Origin: Diphasiastrum complanatum
Lineage: Eukaryota; Streptophyta; Lycopodiopsida; Lycopodiales; Lycopodiaceae
Length of the DNA stretch: 64,000 nucleotides
Assembly (NCBI GenBank): GCA_029204225.1
Contig: MU831846.1
Coordinates: 1-64,000 of the forward strand
Direction: 5' to 3'
This document shows positions 20,316-36,186 of this stretch, in pieces (position 1 is the first letter of the stretch; each line of letters opens with the position of its first letter). The notes under the pieces are model-generated. The model saw only the letters and a list, made by a program, of their open reading frames with translations, did not search any database and was not told where the DNA came from. The position numbers and the translations under genes were made by a program.

Positions 20316-20714
20316 GTAAGCTGATAGCTGCATGCCTCTGATTTCTAGACAACATTGTAGATTGTAAACACATACATTGGATGGGTTGATCCTATTCCAA
20401 GGACTTGATTCTTTTGAGGATGCAGGCAAGAGGACCTTACTTTCCCATTTGCTACGTTATAAGCAGCAGATGAGCTTTATAAACTGAGTTGAGCTGCCAT
20501 ACCCAGTGAGGTGGTCATGAAGCAGGAGAGAGATTTAGCTGATTCTAAACAGTGGGTGGCATAGAACTCTAGCTTGCATTGTTCATTTGTCATCTGACTA
20601 GTTCACTGTCAGATGTAATCTTACATCTGAATATCATGATATATAGATATATTTGTTTTCCTACTATACTTAAGTCATGCTTCTTGAATTGGAGATGTTA
20701 TCGTCATTTCTTCT

Positions 20715-21085
20715 GTTGAGGGAACTCGACAGGGGGGTCCCTTAGGTGGTCCTCTCTTTGCTTTGGCACATTGTCGTGCATTGCGTGCTACACCTACAAC
20801 TTTTTCCTCCTGTTTATTCCCCTCTATTGCGGATGATACACATATTGTGGGGCCTGCTAGTGAAGTCGTCCTTGCTTTTTTGAATTTCTCAGGTCAACTT
20901 TCTTCTATTGGGCTTACAGTGAACAGGTGCGTTGCTTGGTGCCCAAAAGGCCTCTCAACAAATATCTCCTTACCTGGAGGTTTCATTACTCCACAGCTTG
21001 GCATTAAGGCATTGGGTGTTCCCATTGGTTCTTCTGGATATGTCACTTCATTTTTGCGGGAAGCTCTGGATGGATTTGCTCGACA
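20715..21085 (+). pseudogene. Non-LTR retrotransposon reverse transcriptase fragment
   Basis: Reads EGTRQGGPLGGPLFALAH...IADDTHIVGPA...SIGLTVN.CVAWCPKG...LGVPIGS, i.e. RT fingers/palm with the [A]DD catalytic pair and the following thumb-proximal motifs. It is closely related to the minus-strand copy at 22624-24421. It is flanked on the right, in inverted orientation, by N-terminal sequence of the same family. Upstream RT motifs are missing. Confidence 0.8.
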
Positions 21086-21089
21086 CTCA

Positions 21090-21450
21090 AAGGGGAAAGA
21101 GCAAAAAAGTATGCCAAACAGCGATATCAGAAGGGTTGGTAGCTAAAGGAGTTAAAGGTAGTCGAAGAGCTCTTTAAACGTCTAGGCGAAGGGCCATTGG
21201 AATGCGGGCATAAAGGCAAGGACGAGGGAAACCAAGATAAAAGGAGTCCAAAATATCAAGACTGCGAGCCCAAGCCCAACTGGAGTCGAGAAGAGAAAGG
21301 GGAGCATGATGTGGGATTTGCAGTGATGCTAAAAGGGAAGCACGTTGTTGGAAGGCGGTACATGCATTTTGATGCCTGGAAAGGTCCGCACCATGCACAT
21401 ATAAACGTCCACAACCTGGACAAGGTATACGAGAGGGTGGAGGTATAGGG
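21090..21450 (-). pseudogene. LINE N-terminal zinc-finger region, inverted next to RT
   Basis: On the minus strand it reads YVHGADLSRHQNACTAFQQ and then LDILDSFYLGFPRPCLYARI. This parallels residues ~100-170 of the copy at 22624-24421 (YVQGAGLSRHQNAC..., GFHLGFPRPHLYAHI). It lies head-on against the plus-strand RT fragment; the junction is near 21085. This arrangement requires a rearrangement or two separate truncated insertions. Confidence 0.75.
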
Positions 21451-22623
21451 TCCTACGAGGATGATAAAGGAAAAGAAGAAACAGATGAACGAATATGTGG
21501 GGGACGATACGGTGCAGGCAAAGGGGAAGAGATGTAACATTAAGCGATGATTCATGGCGAGGACGAATAGAGGGAGGTGGGGATGGAAGGGATGGTGAAA
21601 CATGTCTCTTTTTGTGTTGATTTGCACTTTGATCCATACTGTGAATACCCGCATTGCCATCATCCATTGAAAATACTTGATAATTTATGCAAAAAGGCAA
21701 TTGAGAAACTGTACATAAAACCTCTTGATAATTGTAGGAAAAAGCCTCTTCAAAAATGCTGGAAATCTCCTGAAAAGGGTGAATGAGAGTTCAATATGCT
21801 CGAAAAACCTTGAGATGCCCCAAATAGAAGTCTTCAAAATTGTTGCAAAAAGTCCGTTGAAAATCACTGAAAATTCAGTAGGCTTGAAAATCTGCTTGCA
21901 CAAAATGTATGCTGAAAATCTGTCGATTGCTAGGTTTTCTACGAGGGAAGTAAGTCCGTGAGCCACTGACAGAACGATTGTCGCACACTTAGAAGTTGTC
22001 CTTATTGTGTGAACCAGGTTCTTGTAAGGGTAAGTTGTTGTTTGCTAGATTTTCTGTGTTGGAAAGAAGTCATTGAGCACCTGCCTGCCGATTGCAAATC
22101 TATGAATTTGCCCTTATTGTGCGAATCAGGATTTTTGCAATATAAACCATAGCTTCCAATGTTTTTTGTGCTAGAAACAATTCTGTAGGTCCCTCAAGAA
22201 ACTTTTGGAATTGACTCTGAAAATCGCTGAAGGAGTAGATTAGAAGGTTGTTCTTGAAATTAGCTTATGAAAACGGCTGATAAAAAGGGCCAGAAAGACG
22301 CTCCCTCAGCCTTAGGAAGAACCGAGAGTCAAATAAATGTTTTGAATTGATACTGCTAAGGCAAGAATCAATAGTTCTTCAATTTGCTGGTTGCTACTTT
22401 GCAGATGCGCCTTTTGTACTTTGCTACTGGTCACTATTCTGCCCTGCTGCAGATCAAAACAAAACTGGGAAAAGACAAATTTATTAATCTTGCTAACAAA
22501 GAAAACTTACCTAGCTGAAATTCTTTGTTGTTCTAGAAAGGCAGAGTCTCCTTCTTCTGCAACTAACCTGGTTGCCAGTCTAAAACAAGCTTTGACAAAG
22601 GCTTTGGAGCTGTATCCTCAACT
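21451..22623. other. Intergenic, no recognised gene
   Basis: No supported coding sequence. Repeated AAAATC(T/G)(C/T)TG-like wording between about 21660 and 22260 suggests a worn repeat, but I could not define a unit. Confidence 0.45.
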
Positions 22624-24421
22624 TTAGCATGTATAGACGTTGATCGTCTTCACAGTGAGGCCTAAAGCCGAAAGTTGATGAGAGAAATGCAAGAAAGCTG
22701 GAAAAACATCATTAGCAAGTCCCACAATATGTGTGTCATTAGCAATAGAGGGAAACAAACAAGAAGGAAAAGCAGCAAAAAAAGTTCGCAATGCTCGAAA
22801 GTGTGCCAAAGCAAAAAGAACACCACCCAAGGGATCACCTTGCCTGATACCATCAGCAGAAGGGATAACCGAAACATCACCTGAGCGAAAAGCATGACTG
22901 AAATATAGAGGCGCATCCATGGAATAAAAAGAGCAAACAAAGGGGATGAGCTGAGTGAGTGAACCGTGAGCCGCACGAAGTTCTGAAAAATGGCCCCTCG
23001 GAAAACAGAATTGAAAGCGTTTTTAACATCCACTTGAAGGACAACCCAATCTGGATGAAGATCCAAGGTAGCACGCAAAGCACGTACAACTGTCTCGCAA
23101 CTGCTAGGAGTAGCACAACCAAACTGATGAGGCTGTCACGAAGCTGAAAACCAAGAGCCCTAGAAACCAACCTGTATAAAACCTCTCCAACAGCAATGGG
23201 ACGCACGCCACCACCAGGCTTATCCAAGGCTATCAAACAAGCAGCACCAAGAATACGAGCAATAGAAAGAGGAATATGCCCACATGCTACGGAAGAGCAA
23301 ACTTGAAAGAGCAAACCAAACCCGCTAGCAGAATCATCAGGAGAGAAACAGTCACGAAGATGCTCGAAAACCATACCAAAAGGACCCCCAGTTGACAGAT
23401 GAGGGCTACGTAGAAAAGCATTAAGAAAATGAGATTCTGAGAGCTGCAGATCGGAATCAGGTTCAAAGTCCTCAACAAAAGAGGGAAGACAATCATTTAC
23501 TGGAGGATGAAGAAGCTCCAAAGCCTGAAGAGTGGCAGCAGAAGGAGTCGCTGGACTTGTAGGAGCTAGAGCACGAGCTACACGAGAATACTCACCCACT
23601 TGCCCAAGTAAAACACAACAATGCAACCGACGATGAACAGGGGGTATAGAAACCATCTGAAGTAGAATCTCATTGAGCAGCAAGCGCATGACAATGAAGG
23701 AAATGCTCTTCTTGCAGATTTTTCCAATCTCCTGACATAAAGCGATGAATCCTGTTGTTGCAAGATTCTCTATGACCAGCATCACCACCCCGAGGAGGCA
23801 GAGGCAAACACCAGAGAGGAAAAGCAAAAATGCATGCCAAGTTGCGGTATCAGAAGGGTTGGAAACCAGACGAGACAAAGGTAAAGACAAAGCTCTCTGG
23901 ACGTCTAAGCGCAAGGCAAAGGGTATGTGTGCATAAAGATGAGGACGAGGAAAACCTAAGTGAAAACCGGTCAAAATATCAAGGGAGCGAATCAAGGTCC
24001 AAGTCGAGTCAGGTGGCGAACTGGGAGCAGGATGAGGTGCAAGGTCGACATTGGTTAATGCGAGCTGCTGACGAAAAGCAGAGCAAGCGTTTTGATGGCG
24101 AGAAAGACCGGCACCTTGCACATAAAGGCGATCACAGCCCGCACATGGAACATGGGGGCGAGAAAAGGAAAAAGGAGAAAGCTGAGAAACTGAAAGAGAG
24201 GAAGAAAGCTGGTGGCAAAGACGGGGCGGACAATATGGCGCCACCTGGCCAGAGGAAACAAGCAAGGAATCCGCAACATCACGGTGAGCTTCACGACGCG
24301 CGCATGAAAGGGAAGCACTGGAAGGATGGTCTGAAGGTGCAGCAGGTCTCTTTTCTCCACGCCGAGCAAGAGGATTGAAATCAGAGAGTTGCAAAGGATG
24401 AGAAGATTCTTGAGGAACCAT
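22624..24421 (-). pseudogene. Zinc-finger/RT non-LTR retrotransposon ORF, broken
   Basis: An ATG at 24421 opens a 514-codon frame. Near residues 93-113 is a CX2CX12HX3C finger (CAGCDRLYVQGAGLSRHQNAC). Around residues 380-415 is the RT entry motif ALDKPGGGVRPIAVGEVLYRLVSRAL. After a frame break near 22900-23080 the palm continues as GIRQGDPLGGVLFALAH...IANDTHIVG. Here the first catalytic Asp of the ADD pair is Asn, so the RT is inactive. Between about 23780 and 23590 the homologous wording (CLPLPPRGG) appears in another frame, suggesting two compensating indels. No AP-endonuclease domain is visible upstream of the RT, unlike L1. The sequence stops shortly after the palm, so a C-terminal endonuclease cannot be assessed. 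Confidence 0.8.
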
Positions 24422-25728
24422 ATTGACAGGTAAAGATGATCACAACTTTAAAACAACACGAGGATTGCATAGGCAGAAGGCAAAATGGAAAGCAGAGACA
24501 GGAAGACAGGCTTTGTTTTCTAAAACCAAGAAGACTATCCTCAAACTATACCTGAAAAGAGGGAAAAAAGCTTGAACTCGCCGGAGATGCAAACATACTG
24601 CAAGAAACAGATGAAACTGGTGGCTGTCGCTGGTTGGAAATACATGCTGGAAACTGGCTAAAACTCTATCTGCAAGCTTATTAACAGAAGGTGGCAGACC
24701 AAGCGGCAAGGTAGGAGAAGTGAGAAACAAAATTATGTCAACTGAAAAACGCTAGACAGTAGTTGATCATCTTTCTGAGCACTAAAAATGGCAGAAGATA
24801 TGCTTACTAGGCAGCAATGGACAGCAGGGGATTAAACTTGAAGAAACTCTTGCCTCCAAGAAAGCGTTGGAAGACAAAGCTTGAAGCCCAATTTTAGTGT
24901 GAAGAAATCTACTCATTCTCTGCTGGCTGCGAAGATTGCGTCTACAGTGTACACAGGGCTTCTATACCTTTGTCTTGTGTGCCCCTGCTGATCTGTTACG
25001 GTGGGGGCAGATGTTCCCCTTGCTACTATGCACCTGTTGTATCTGTGTCCCTATAAACCAGTAGTCTACAACCTGTCCCTGCACCTTGCGGATTGCTGTA
25101 GGCCCTGCATCGCTGGTGACTCTGCTCCTGGATCCCCTGACCCACATCTTTCGTTATATTGATGAAATCTGTTTTATCAACAACCCTAATGCTTTACTAT
25201 TCTTAGACAAAGATCACCCTGGGGTTGAAGAAAACCCTACATGGATTTATTCTCTGGATTACCGAAGTATTGAAAAAAAAAAAGTACCATGGGCAACAAT
25301 GTAAACTTCTAGAATATCATCGCTATTTTTCAACCTAATACTAGGACGTTTCATACTTCCAAGAATGATAAGAGAAGAAATTTGTCCTTTCCGTTCTTAC
25401 AATATCTCAATCTTGCATCCAACAGACCTATCTATAACTCGTGCAGGGTTATCATCTCCTAAGCTGTCGCAGCCATGTATTGTTGTAATGATCAAGAGAC
25501 TTTTATTACGGGAGTTCACACTCTTTTCAATGCCTTTCAGAATAATGGTTTCTTGAGAAATAGATTGTGTGTCATTATTAGAAATATTATCATTCATAGC
25601 GTTTTCCCTGGACTGAAATACAATTTGCCGCATAGTGCTAATTTTCTCCCTGTGGGTAGTTAGCATTCCCTCTCAAGGGTGCTAATTGCCCATTGAAAAA
25701 CCTTGCTAATTGCGAGTATGGTTGATGG

Positions 25729-25730
<2 letters not shown>
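24422..25730. other. Probable 5' flank of the LINE and intergenic DNA
   Basis: The first ~300 bp are open on the minus strand (24730-24440) with a Leu/Phe-rich product of no known domain; this may be leader sequence of the LINE. The remainder shows nothing I can identify. Confidence 0.4.

Positions 25731-25782
<52 letters not shown>
25731..25782. repeat. (TC)26 microsatellite
   Basis: A pure TC run of 52 bp. Confidence 0.97.
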
Positions 25783-25784
<2 letters not shown>

Positions 25785-26516
25785 GGACTCTCATGGATTT
25801 ATGAGACAACTCAGGTATGACGTTTGAACGAGCCATTTCTCTCTATGTACTATCGCTCCATAAACAAGACATTTTTTTTGAAATGTGTGGTTTAGGATTT
25901 TTAAAAAAGAATGTGCTCTTTGATAAAGTATTAGACACAAACTGTACTGTTATAGATTCTACTCGAGTTAAGCAATGTAAGGCTTAGTCTAAACTAAGCT
26001 AGGGTTTGAAATGGTTTTTTACATTTCTAAAAACTGTATAGGGCATATTCTTAAAATAAGAAAAAAAATGTTATAGATTTGTTTCCACACCCTCGTAGAT
26101 GAACAATGTTAGCATTTTATGGCTTCAGATGGGTCATTGTTTTTGAGTAGTTTGTATGGCATGGAGACTGCTTACTATCGTGTATAGACCCTGAGCATTC
26201 ATGAAGTCTTAGAGGGTCAGTATGGCATGAATCTGCCTTGATACCTCGTGCTATGTAAGAATCATATCCACTCTTATACTAATTAATAATTATCCAGACT
26301 ATGATACGAGGAAAGTTGTTGATGTGCATAATTTCATTATTGCTACTAATAGAACTACTTCCTATCAACTTGATGAGTACTCTTGATTGGGTCAATGTTT
26401 ATGTAAAGTTCATTAAAAAGAAGGATTCCTTGAATTCTATTGAAAGTGTTTTCTTTAATATCTCTAGCTATGTGGAAAAGTTTGAGGATGAAGAACGTTT
26501 TTGGTACTCTTATATT
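25783..26516. other. Intergenic, nothing recognised
   Basis: AT-rich sequence without a supported frame. A motif TATGGCATG(G/A)A(T/C)... recurs near 26155 and 26220 and again near 29640, suggesting an old dispersed repeat. Confidence 0.4.
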
Positions 26517-26829
26517 TGTTAGAATATTTCCATGAAGATTCTTCTAACAAATTTCAGCTACTATAATAGTATGAAGGAGATAAAAATTACGGGAATAAAA
26601 ACATGGCCGAGTTGGCAACAATGTAATCGCAAGCCAAAGACGCAAGACTAGCTCTCAATTGGGCCCAAAATGAAAAGGGAGCGAAGTAGTTAAAAATGAA
26701 TTTTGTTTTAAACTTTTTAGAAAGTCAAGTTGTTATGGCACATGGTTTTGGGTTCACCAAAAACTTTAACCCTAGAAATGTCTATATAAGGGCATGCGAC
26801 ACCATTTTTGTGTTTGCCTTTTGCATTTG

Positions 26830-26832
<3 letters not shown>

Positions 26833-26886
<54 letters not shown>
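26833..26886. repeat. (AG)27 microsatellite
   Basis: A pure AG run of about 54 bp, downstream of the TATA box of the putative Gypsy LTR. Confidence 0.97.
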
Positions 26887-26889
<3 letters not shown>

Positions 26890-27313
26890 CATCTCCTTCT
26901 TATCATGTGTATGTTCAAGACCTTCCTCTTTTGATTGTATGTGATTCTTCTTGTGGATGATGATCTTGTTTCTGTTTAATCATGCTATCACATTCAAGAA
27001 TCATCGTTAGCACAAGCTTTCATTACATTTAGCTTCCAAACTAATCCACAAAATCTACATACATCCAATAAGTATTAAATCCACACAATAAAGTGATCAT
27101 TAAGGTTTTCTAGGTAGATTTATGTACATTGTTCACCTCCCTTGAGAAGATCAAACTCTTGAGGAGAAGACCTAGAGCCAAAGATGCCTAGACAAGAAAA
27201 AAGAACCAAAACCAAGCAAGAAGAAAGCAAACAAGAAAAGAACATAAAGAGAAAAGGCAAAAAGATAAACAACACCCCAAATCTAGGCTATTCCATGATT
27301 AGATCTTAAGCTA

Positions 27314-27385
27314 AGATTGACAACCTTAGCAAATCTAGATTCTAACTCCCATTATCGTATTCAGATTTGCTAAGGTTGTCAATCT
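27314..27385. repeat. Perfect 23-bp inverted repeat (hairpin)
   Basis: Arms at 27314-27336 and 27363-27385 are exactly complementary, with a 26-nt spacer. Transcribed, this gives a 72-nt hairpin with an unbroken 23-bp stem. It lies about 25 bp before the LTR end inferred at 27410. Confidence 0.92.
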
Positions 27386-27607
27386 AGATTTGCACGGAAA
27401 GGGTTAAACATTTTTTTGGTGCCGTTGTCAAGGAGATGGTGCTAAATAGTCTTAGGAGTAATTGTTGTTTTGTATTTTGTTGTCATTTTCTCTCTTTTTG
27501 ACAAGTTTATTACTCGCCCTACCTCTTGTTTTTTTTTGTTTTGTGAGTTTTATTTTTCGCCACTTTTTGAGAGAGCAAAGCAGACTCGAATGCACCATAA
27601 AGACAGC

Positions 27608-32389
<4,782 letters not shown>

Positions 32390-32764
32390 CCCTAAACCGT
32401 TAACTCAGCTGTCAGACATATCTATGTGTTTCAAACAGTTCTACAAATTATGTAGGTCTGGCAGTTCATTGATCGAGGCAGTTCCTGTCTCTAACATTTC
32501 TGCAGTTGTGAGAGCGTAGGTAGAGGCAGAGAGGCAATTCTGGCAGAATAAATCGATGCAGGTCTGGCAGCACACCCTAAACTGTCAGCTCAGCTGTCAG
32601 ACATGCCTGTGTTTCAAACATTTCTGCAAATCCCGTACTTCTGGCAGTTCGTAGATCCAGGCAGTTCATGTTTCTAAGTTCTAACAGTTATGACTTGTGG
32701 TAGAATACATAGAGGCAGCGAGGCATTTCTGCCAGCATAGGTCGATGCAATTCTGACAGCGTGG
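32390..32764. repeat. Tandem duplication, ~185-bp unit x2
   Basis: Unit 1 starts at 32390 (CCCTAAACCGTTAACTCAGC) and unit 2 at 32575 (CCCTAAACTGTCAGCTCAGC). Both continue with GTCAGACAT...TTTCAAAC(A)...CTGGCAGTTC...GAGGCAG(A/C)GAGGC. The copies are clearly diverged and share many short TCTGGCAG words. Confidence 0.8.
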
Positions 32765-33560
32765 ATCAAGGTTACATAGTTCCCGTAGCCAGGCAGTTCA
32801 TGTTGAGAGCTCATGTTACGTAGCGACTAGCTAGTCAGAAAAAAAAAAAATTGTCAGAATAAAACATATGTATTTAAAAATGTTTTTCAGTTCGTACTGA
32901 AAGAAATTGTTTTGGCTCGTTCCAGAACAGGCAACACAGGTTGCGAGTATCATCCTGTCATAACAATGATAGGTAAGCACTTAACAGCAGCAAAAATACA
33001 CCTGAAATCAGCATTTCTTGCGATGCATTGTTCAGCTTCACAAGAAAATTGGCACTGATTCAGGTTGGATAAAGGTGAAAAAAGTTTAATGCAAAAAAGA
33101 TCTGCTTTTATGAAAATTAAACTTGCACTATATGTATGTTCTAGCAAGAAACTTAAAGAGGCACATCTTTGTACTCAACCATTTAGCAAGGTCATTGAGA
33201 ACATGCCAACAAAAATATGAGATTGATCACAGACCAAAAGCAAAACTCTCTTCCCAAGACAGCCCCTAACCACATGCAAATATGCTATTCATGGTAAAAT
33301 CAAAACTATCACTTACCTTTACAATCAGAAATCGCTTAACATAAGTAGCCTCAATAGGTTCAGTCCAAGATTGACAGTCCACATCTATCCTTCACAAATC
33401 TTCACAGCTTCATTTATGTACTAAATAAGGACCAGAAAAAGCGTTAGTCACGTATCAGTCACAAAGGTAGAAGACTGTAGGGGCATAGAAAAAATAAGTC
33501 AAAAATGGCACTAAATGGGACAACAAAACAGGAAGGATGCCAAATGTGCAGACCTCTTTA

Positions 33561-33753
33561 CCTCTGTCACTTAGCACAAGATTGATATAGATATTAGAAT
33601 TAGGAAGAATGGGCAGCAGGGAGAGTTGTCACACTCTTTATGATCATAAAGCAGAAACCTCTGTCACTTGGCACAAGATTGATATAGATAATGGAATTAG
33701 AAAAGATGGGCAGCAGGGAGAGTTGTCACACTCTTTATGATCATAAAGCAGAA
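33561..33753. repeat. Tandem duplication, 97-bp unit x2
   Basis: Both units start CCTCTGTCACTT(A/G)GCACAAG (33561 and 33658) and end TTTATGATCATAAAGCAGAA. Only a few substitutions separate them, so the event is fairly recent. Confidence 0.9.
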
Positions 33754-34560
33754 CTCCAAACTACATCCAGATCCTCAAAACCATTATCTTCACTTAATCG
33801 TTCAGACAACGAGCTCTATGCACTATGGGTGCAGAAAATGAATGATGATACTGCTGATAGGACTCCAACCACTCGACTTTCATTCCCCAGTGCAGACCTG
33901 ACTAAATCGACGGGAAAGGCATTCAGCAACCATTATAGAACTGATACCATTTTATATGATGATTCTAAACAACCATACTCTAAATAAACATGATGAAACT
34001 TGAAAGTACAAAAATCAAGAAAGGTAGCCCAAAAAGAACCAGTCACATGAATTCCTTACATTGTCTTCTCCATATTGTGCTGATACTTTACCTTCTCTTC
34101 TTCATACTGTACATACTTTACCTTCTCTTCTCCATACTGTGTAGATGTAACCATCATATGTTGCATGCAGAGGATGGGGTTGATGGCAAATACTTTCCAT
34201 TTGCAAGGTACTGCCGTAAGAGCAACCCGAACTGCTTTTTTATCTTGTATCAACGATTTCTGATGGCTTATCTCAAATTCCTCTACCAATTCTATATAGA
34301 ATGCAGCATTAAGTCAATTCTGAGCAACGGAAGTGCATGATTGGCAAGGTCCCATCAGAGAAACTGCACTGCCAGCAACATGAAAGGCTACTGGCGAAAA
34401 GACAATCTTGAAACTTTCCTGACAACTGCACTGCCAGTTACAACTTACAAGATACCAACTGCTGGCCAAAAGACAAAAGTTGACATTCAGACACCCAAAG
34501 AAGATAATACAACGTGCTTTTGCTAATCGTTTGAAAGGTTCTAGACTACAGCCTTTCTTA

Positions 34561-34694
34561 AAGATGTCAGTGACTTAATCAATCAGAAAAAGTTTTCCTG
34601 TGCAAACCTTGGCCTTGAACGTTCTTGAAGATGTGAGTGACTTAATCAATCAGAAAAAGTTTTCTTGTGCAAACCTTGGCCTTGAACGTTCTTG
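34561..34694. repeat. Tandem duplication, 67-bp unit x2
   Basis: Units at 34561 and 34628 both begin AAGATGT(C/G)AGTGACTTAATC and end CTTGGCCTTGAACGTTCTTG. They are almost identical. Confidence 0.9.
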
Positions 34695-36186
34695 ACTCCA
34701 CTTGATGGCTTAACACCTTGAAGCTTGAACTGTAAGTTCCAGGATAACAAAAACTGGGATACATTGAAACTTCATGTAAACCGAATGAACTATCTCCACG
34801 TTTCACTTTCCCGTGTTTCGTACAAAAGGCTTACGGATGTTCAGGGGAAAGGAATTATGTACACACATCAAAAGATAATCATTTCTTGAATACACTCATA
34901 ATAACCGTTCTCAAGGTGGAAAGGCCTTTTTCCAGCAAAGTACATTTGTTCATTGCAAATGTAGAGATTGATTTATAAGAGATTTCTTCTGCAATCATAT
35001 CAAATTAGTCCAATAAAAATGTATGGAGTCATTATTCCACCAAGTATTTGAAACACAAATGATCGGTTGCTACTGCAGGGAATGTTGCAAAACATAACAA
35101 AGAAGCTTCAGCACTGCTTTGTTGTCAAGGAACTTCTCTCAAACACCAAACATTTAATCTTTCTCAGAAAAAAGGAGGTATTTTCCACACACATGAAGAT
35201 TGAACATGTCGAGAGCGTAGAAGTTGAAGGACATTTAACAGTCTACATCCACATAACCAGGCGTTTCTGTCCCAGGACAAATGTTGGCAACTGACTAGGC
35301 ATTAAACTTCACCAGGACTGTCACATTGATGTAATATATAGTACAAAGCTTTTGAAACCAGCGATGCCATCATTGAAATGGAAGATTTTGCCATGCTTTC
35401 ATCTTCATTTGTCTCAAGAAAAAGAAACATTCGTCAATGCCAAACCACATTTCTTTCAAAGTCAAACACATTTGACATCATGCTTTGACCATAAATGCCA
35501 ACAAATGAGTAACTTTGAAGCTGATGAAATGACAAATCATATTTTCCAGCTTATGTTTGCCCATATGTATGCTACCAAGAACAAAGATCCTCCAGCACTC
35601 AAAACAACCCATTCCCATACCCAACCAGTAAAATCACCCATTGATAATTGGACTGCAGAGGTACTTGACAGCCTTCAATATGTGACATTGAAAACTTGTA
35701 TGAATGAACATGGTAGACGCAATCTAGCACTTTCAAACACAAAAATGAACAGATGTTGCTGCTTCTTTGAACTTGATGAGCTCTTAGCAAAGAATAACGG
35801 ATTCGAAGCTCCTACTACCAGTCCACATTGACAAAACTTGAGGATTCAAGACATAAGTGAGCATGATTGTCCCATGAAACAAGAACTTGAAAGCATCCAG
35901 CGCTGACTTTCCCAAGTATGTAAAAGTTAAAGTTTAAGCTTCATTGCAGGGTCCATAGGAGTAATTGAGTATAACCATAATTTCCAACCACTCTAATATC
36001 ATTATGCATTCAGCTCAAAATGTACCATTGGTCTAAAGTATCCAGCAAACTGTCAAACTGACTGGCCTGTACTTGCTTTCTCAACTGTCTGCCTGCCTTT
36101 AAATTGTCTTTATCAGAAACGCTGGAAAACATAATACAGTTCAAGCAGAAACAAAATTGAAGAAGTTACTAGCTATTTGACAACAA
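34695..36186. other. 3' flank of the RZ-1-type gene; unassigned
   Basis: The right end is probably the 3' UTR of the gene on the minus strand. A plus-strand frame at 35352-35831 (159 codons) has no domain I recognise and no clear gene structure; I do not call it. Confidence 0.45.

Larger units (their letters stand above)
26517..27434 (+). mobile_element. Probable Ty3/Gypsy (Athila/Tat-type) LTR and primer site
   Basis: At 27417-27434 the sequence TGGTGCCGTTGTCAAGGA closely matches the tRNA-Asp primer-binding site of Athila/Tat Gypsy elements (TGGCGCCGTTGCCGGGGA). The candidate LTR end (TTAAACA, ending 27410) is 6 nt before it. A TATA box (CTATATAAGG, about 26781-26790) lies inside. The LTR start at 26517 (TGTTAGAATA) is a guess. 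The leader beyond the primer site runs into a long (CT)n tract, and no gag was found. Confidence 0.5.

Noticed and set aside
23830-24378. 182-codon plus-strand frame rich in Lys and Glu
   Set aside because: Antisense of the LINE frame, whose zinc finger and RT motifs are on the minus strand.
35352-35831. 159-codon plus-strand frame
   Set aside because: No recognisable domain, no flanking exons or signals; length alone is weak support in AT-moderate DNA.
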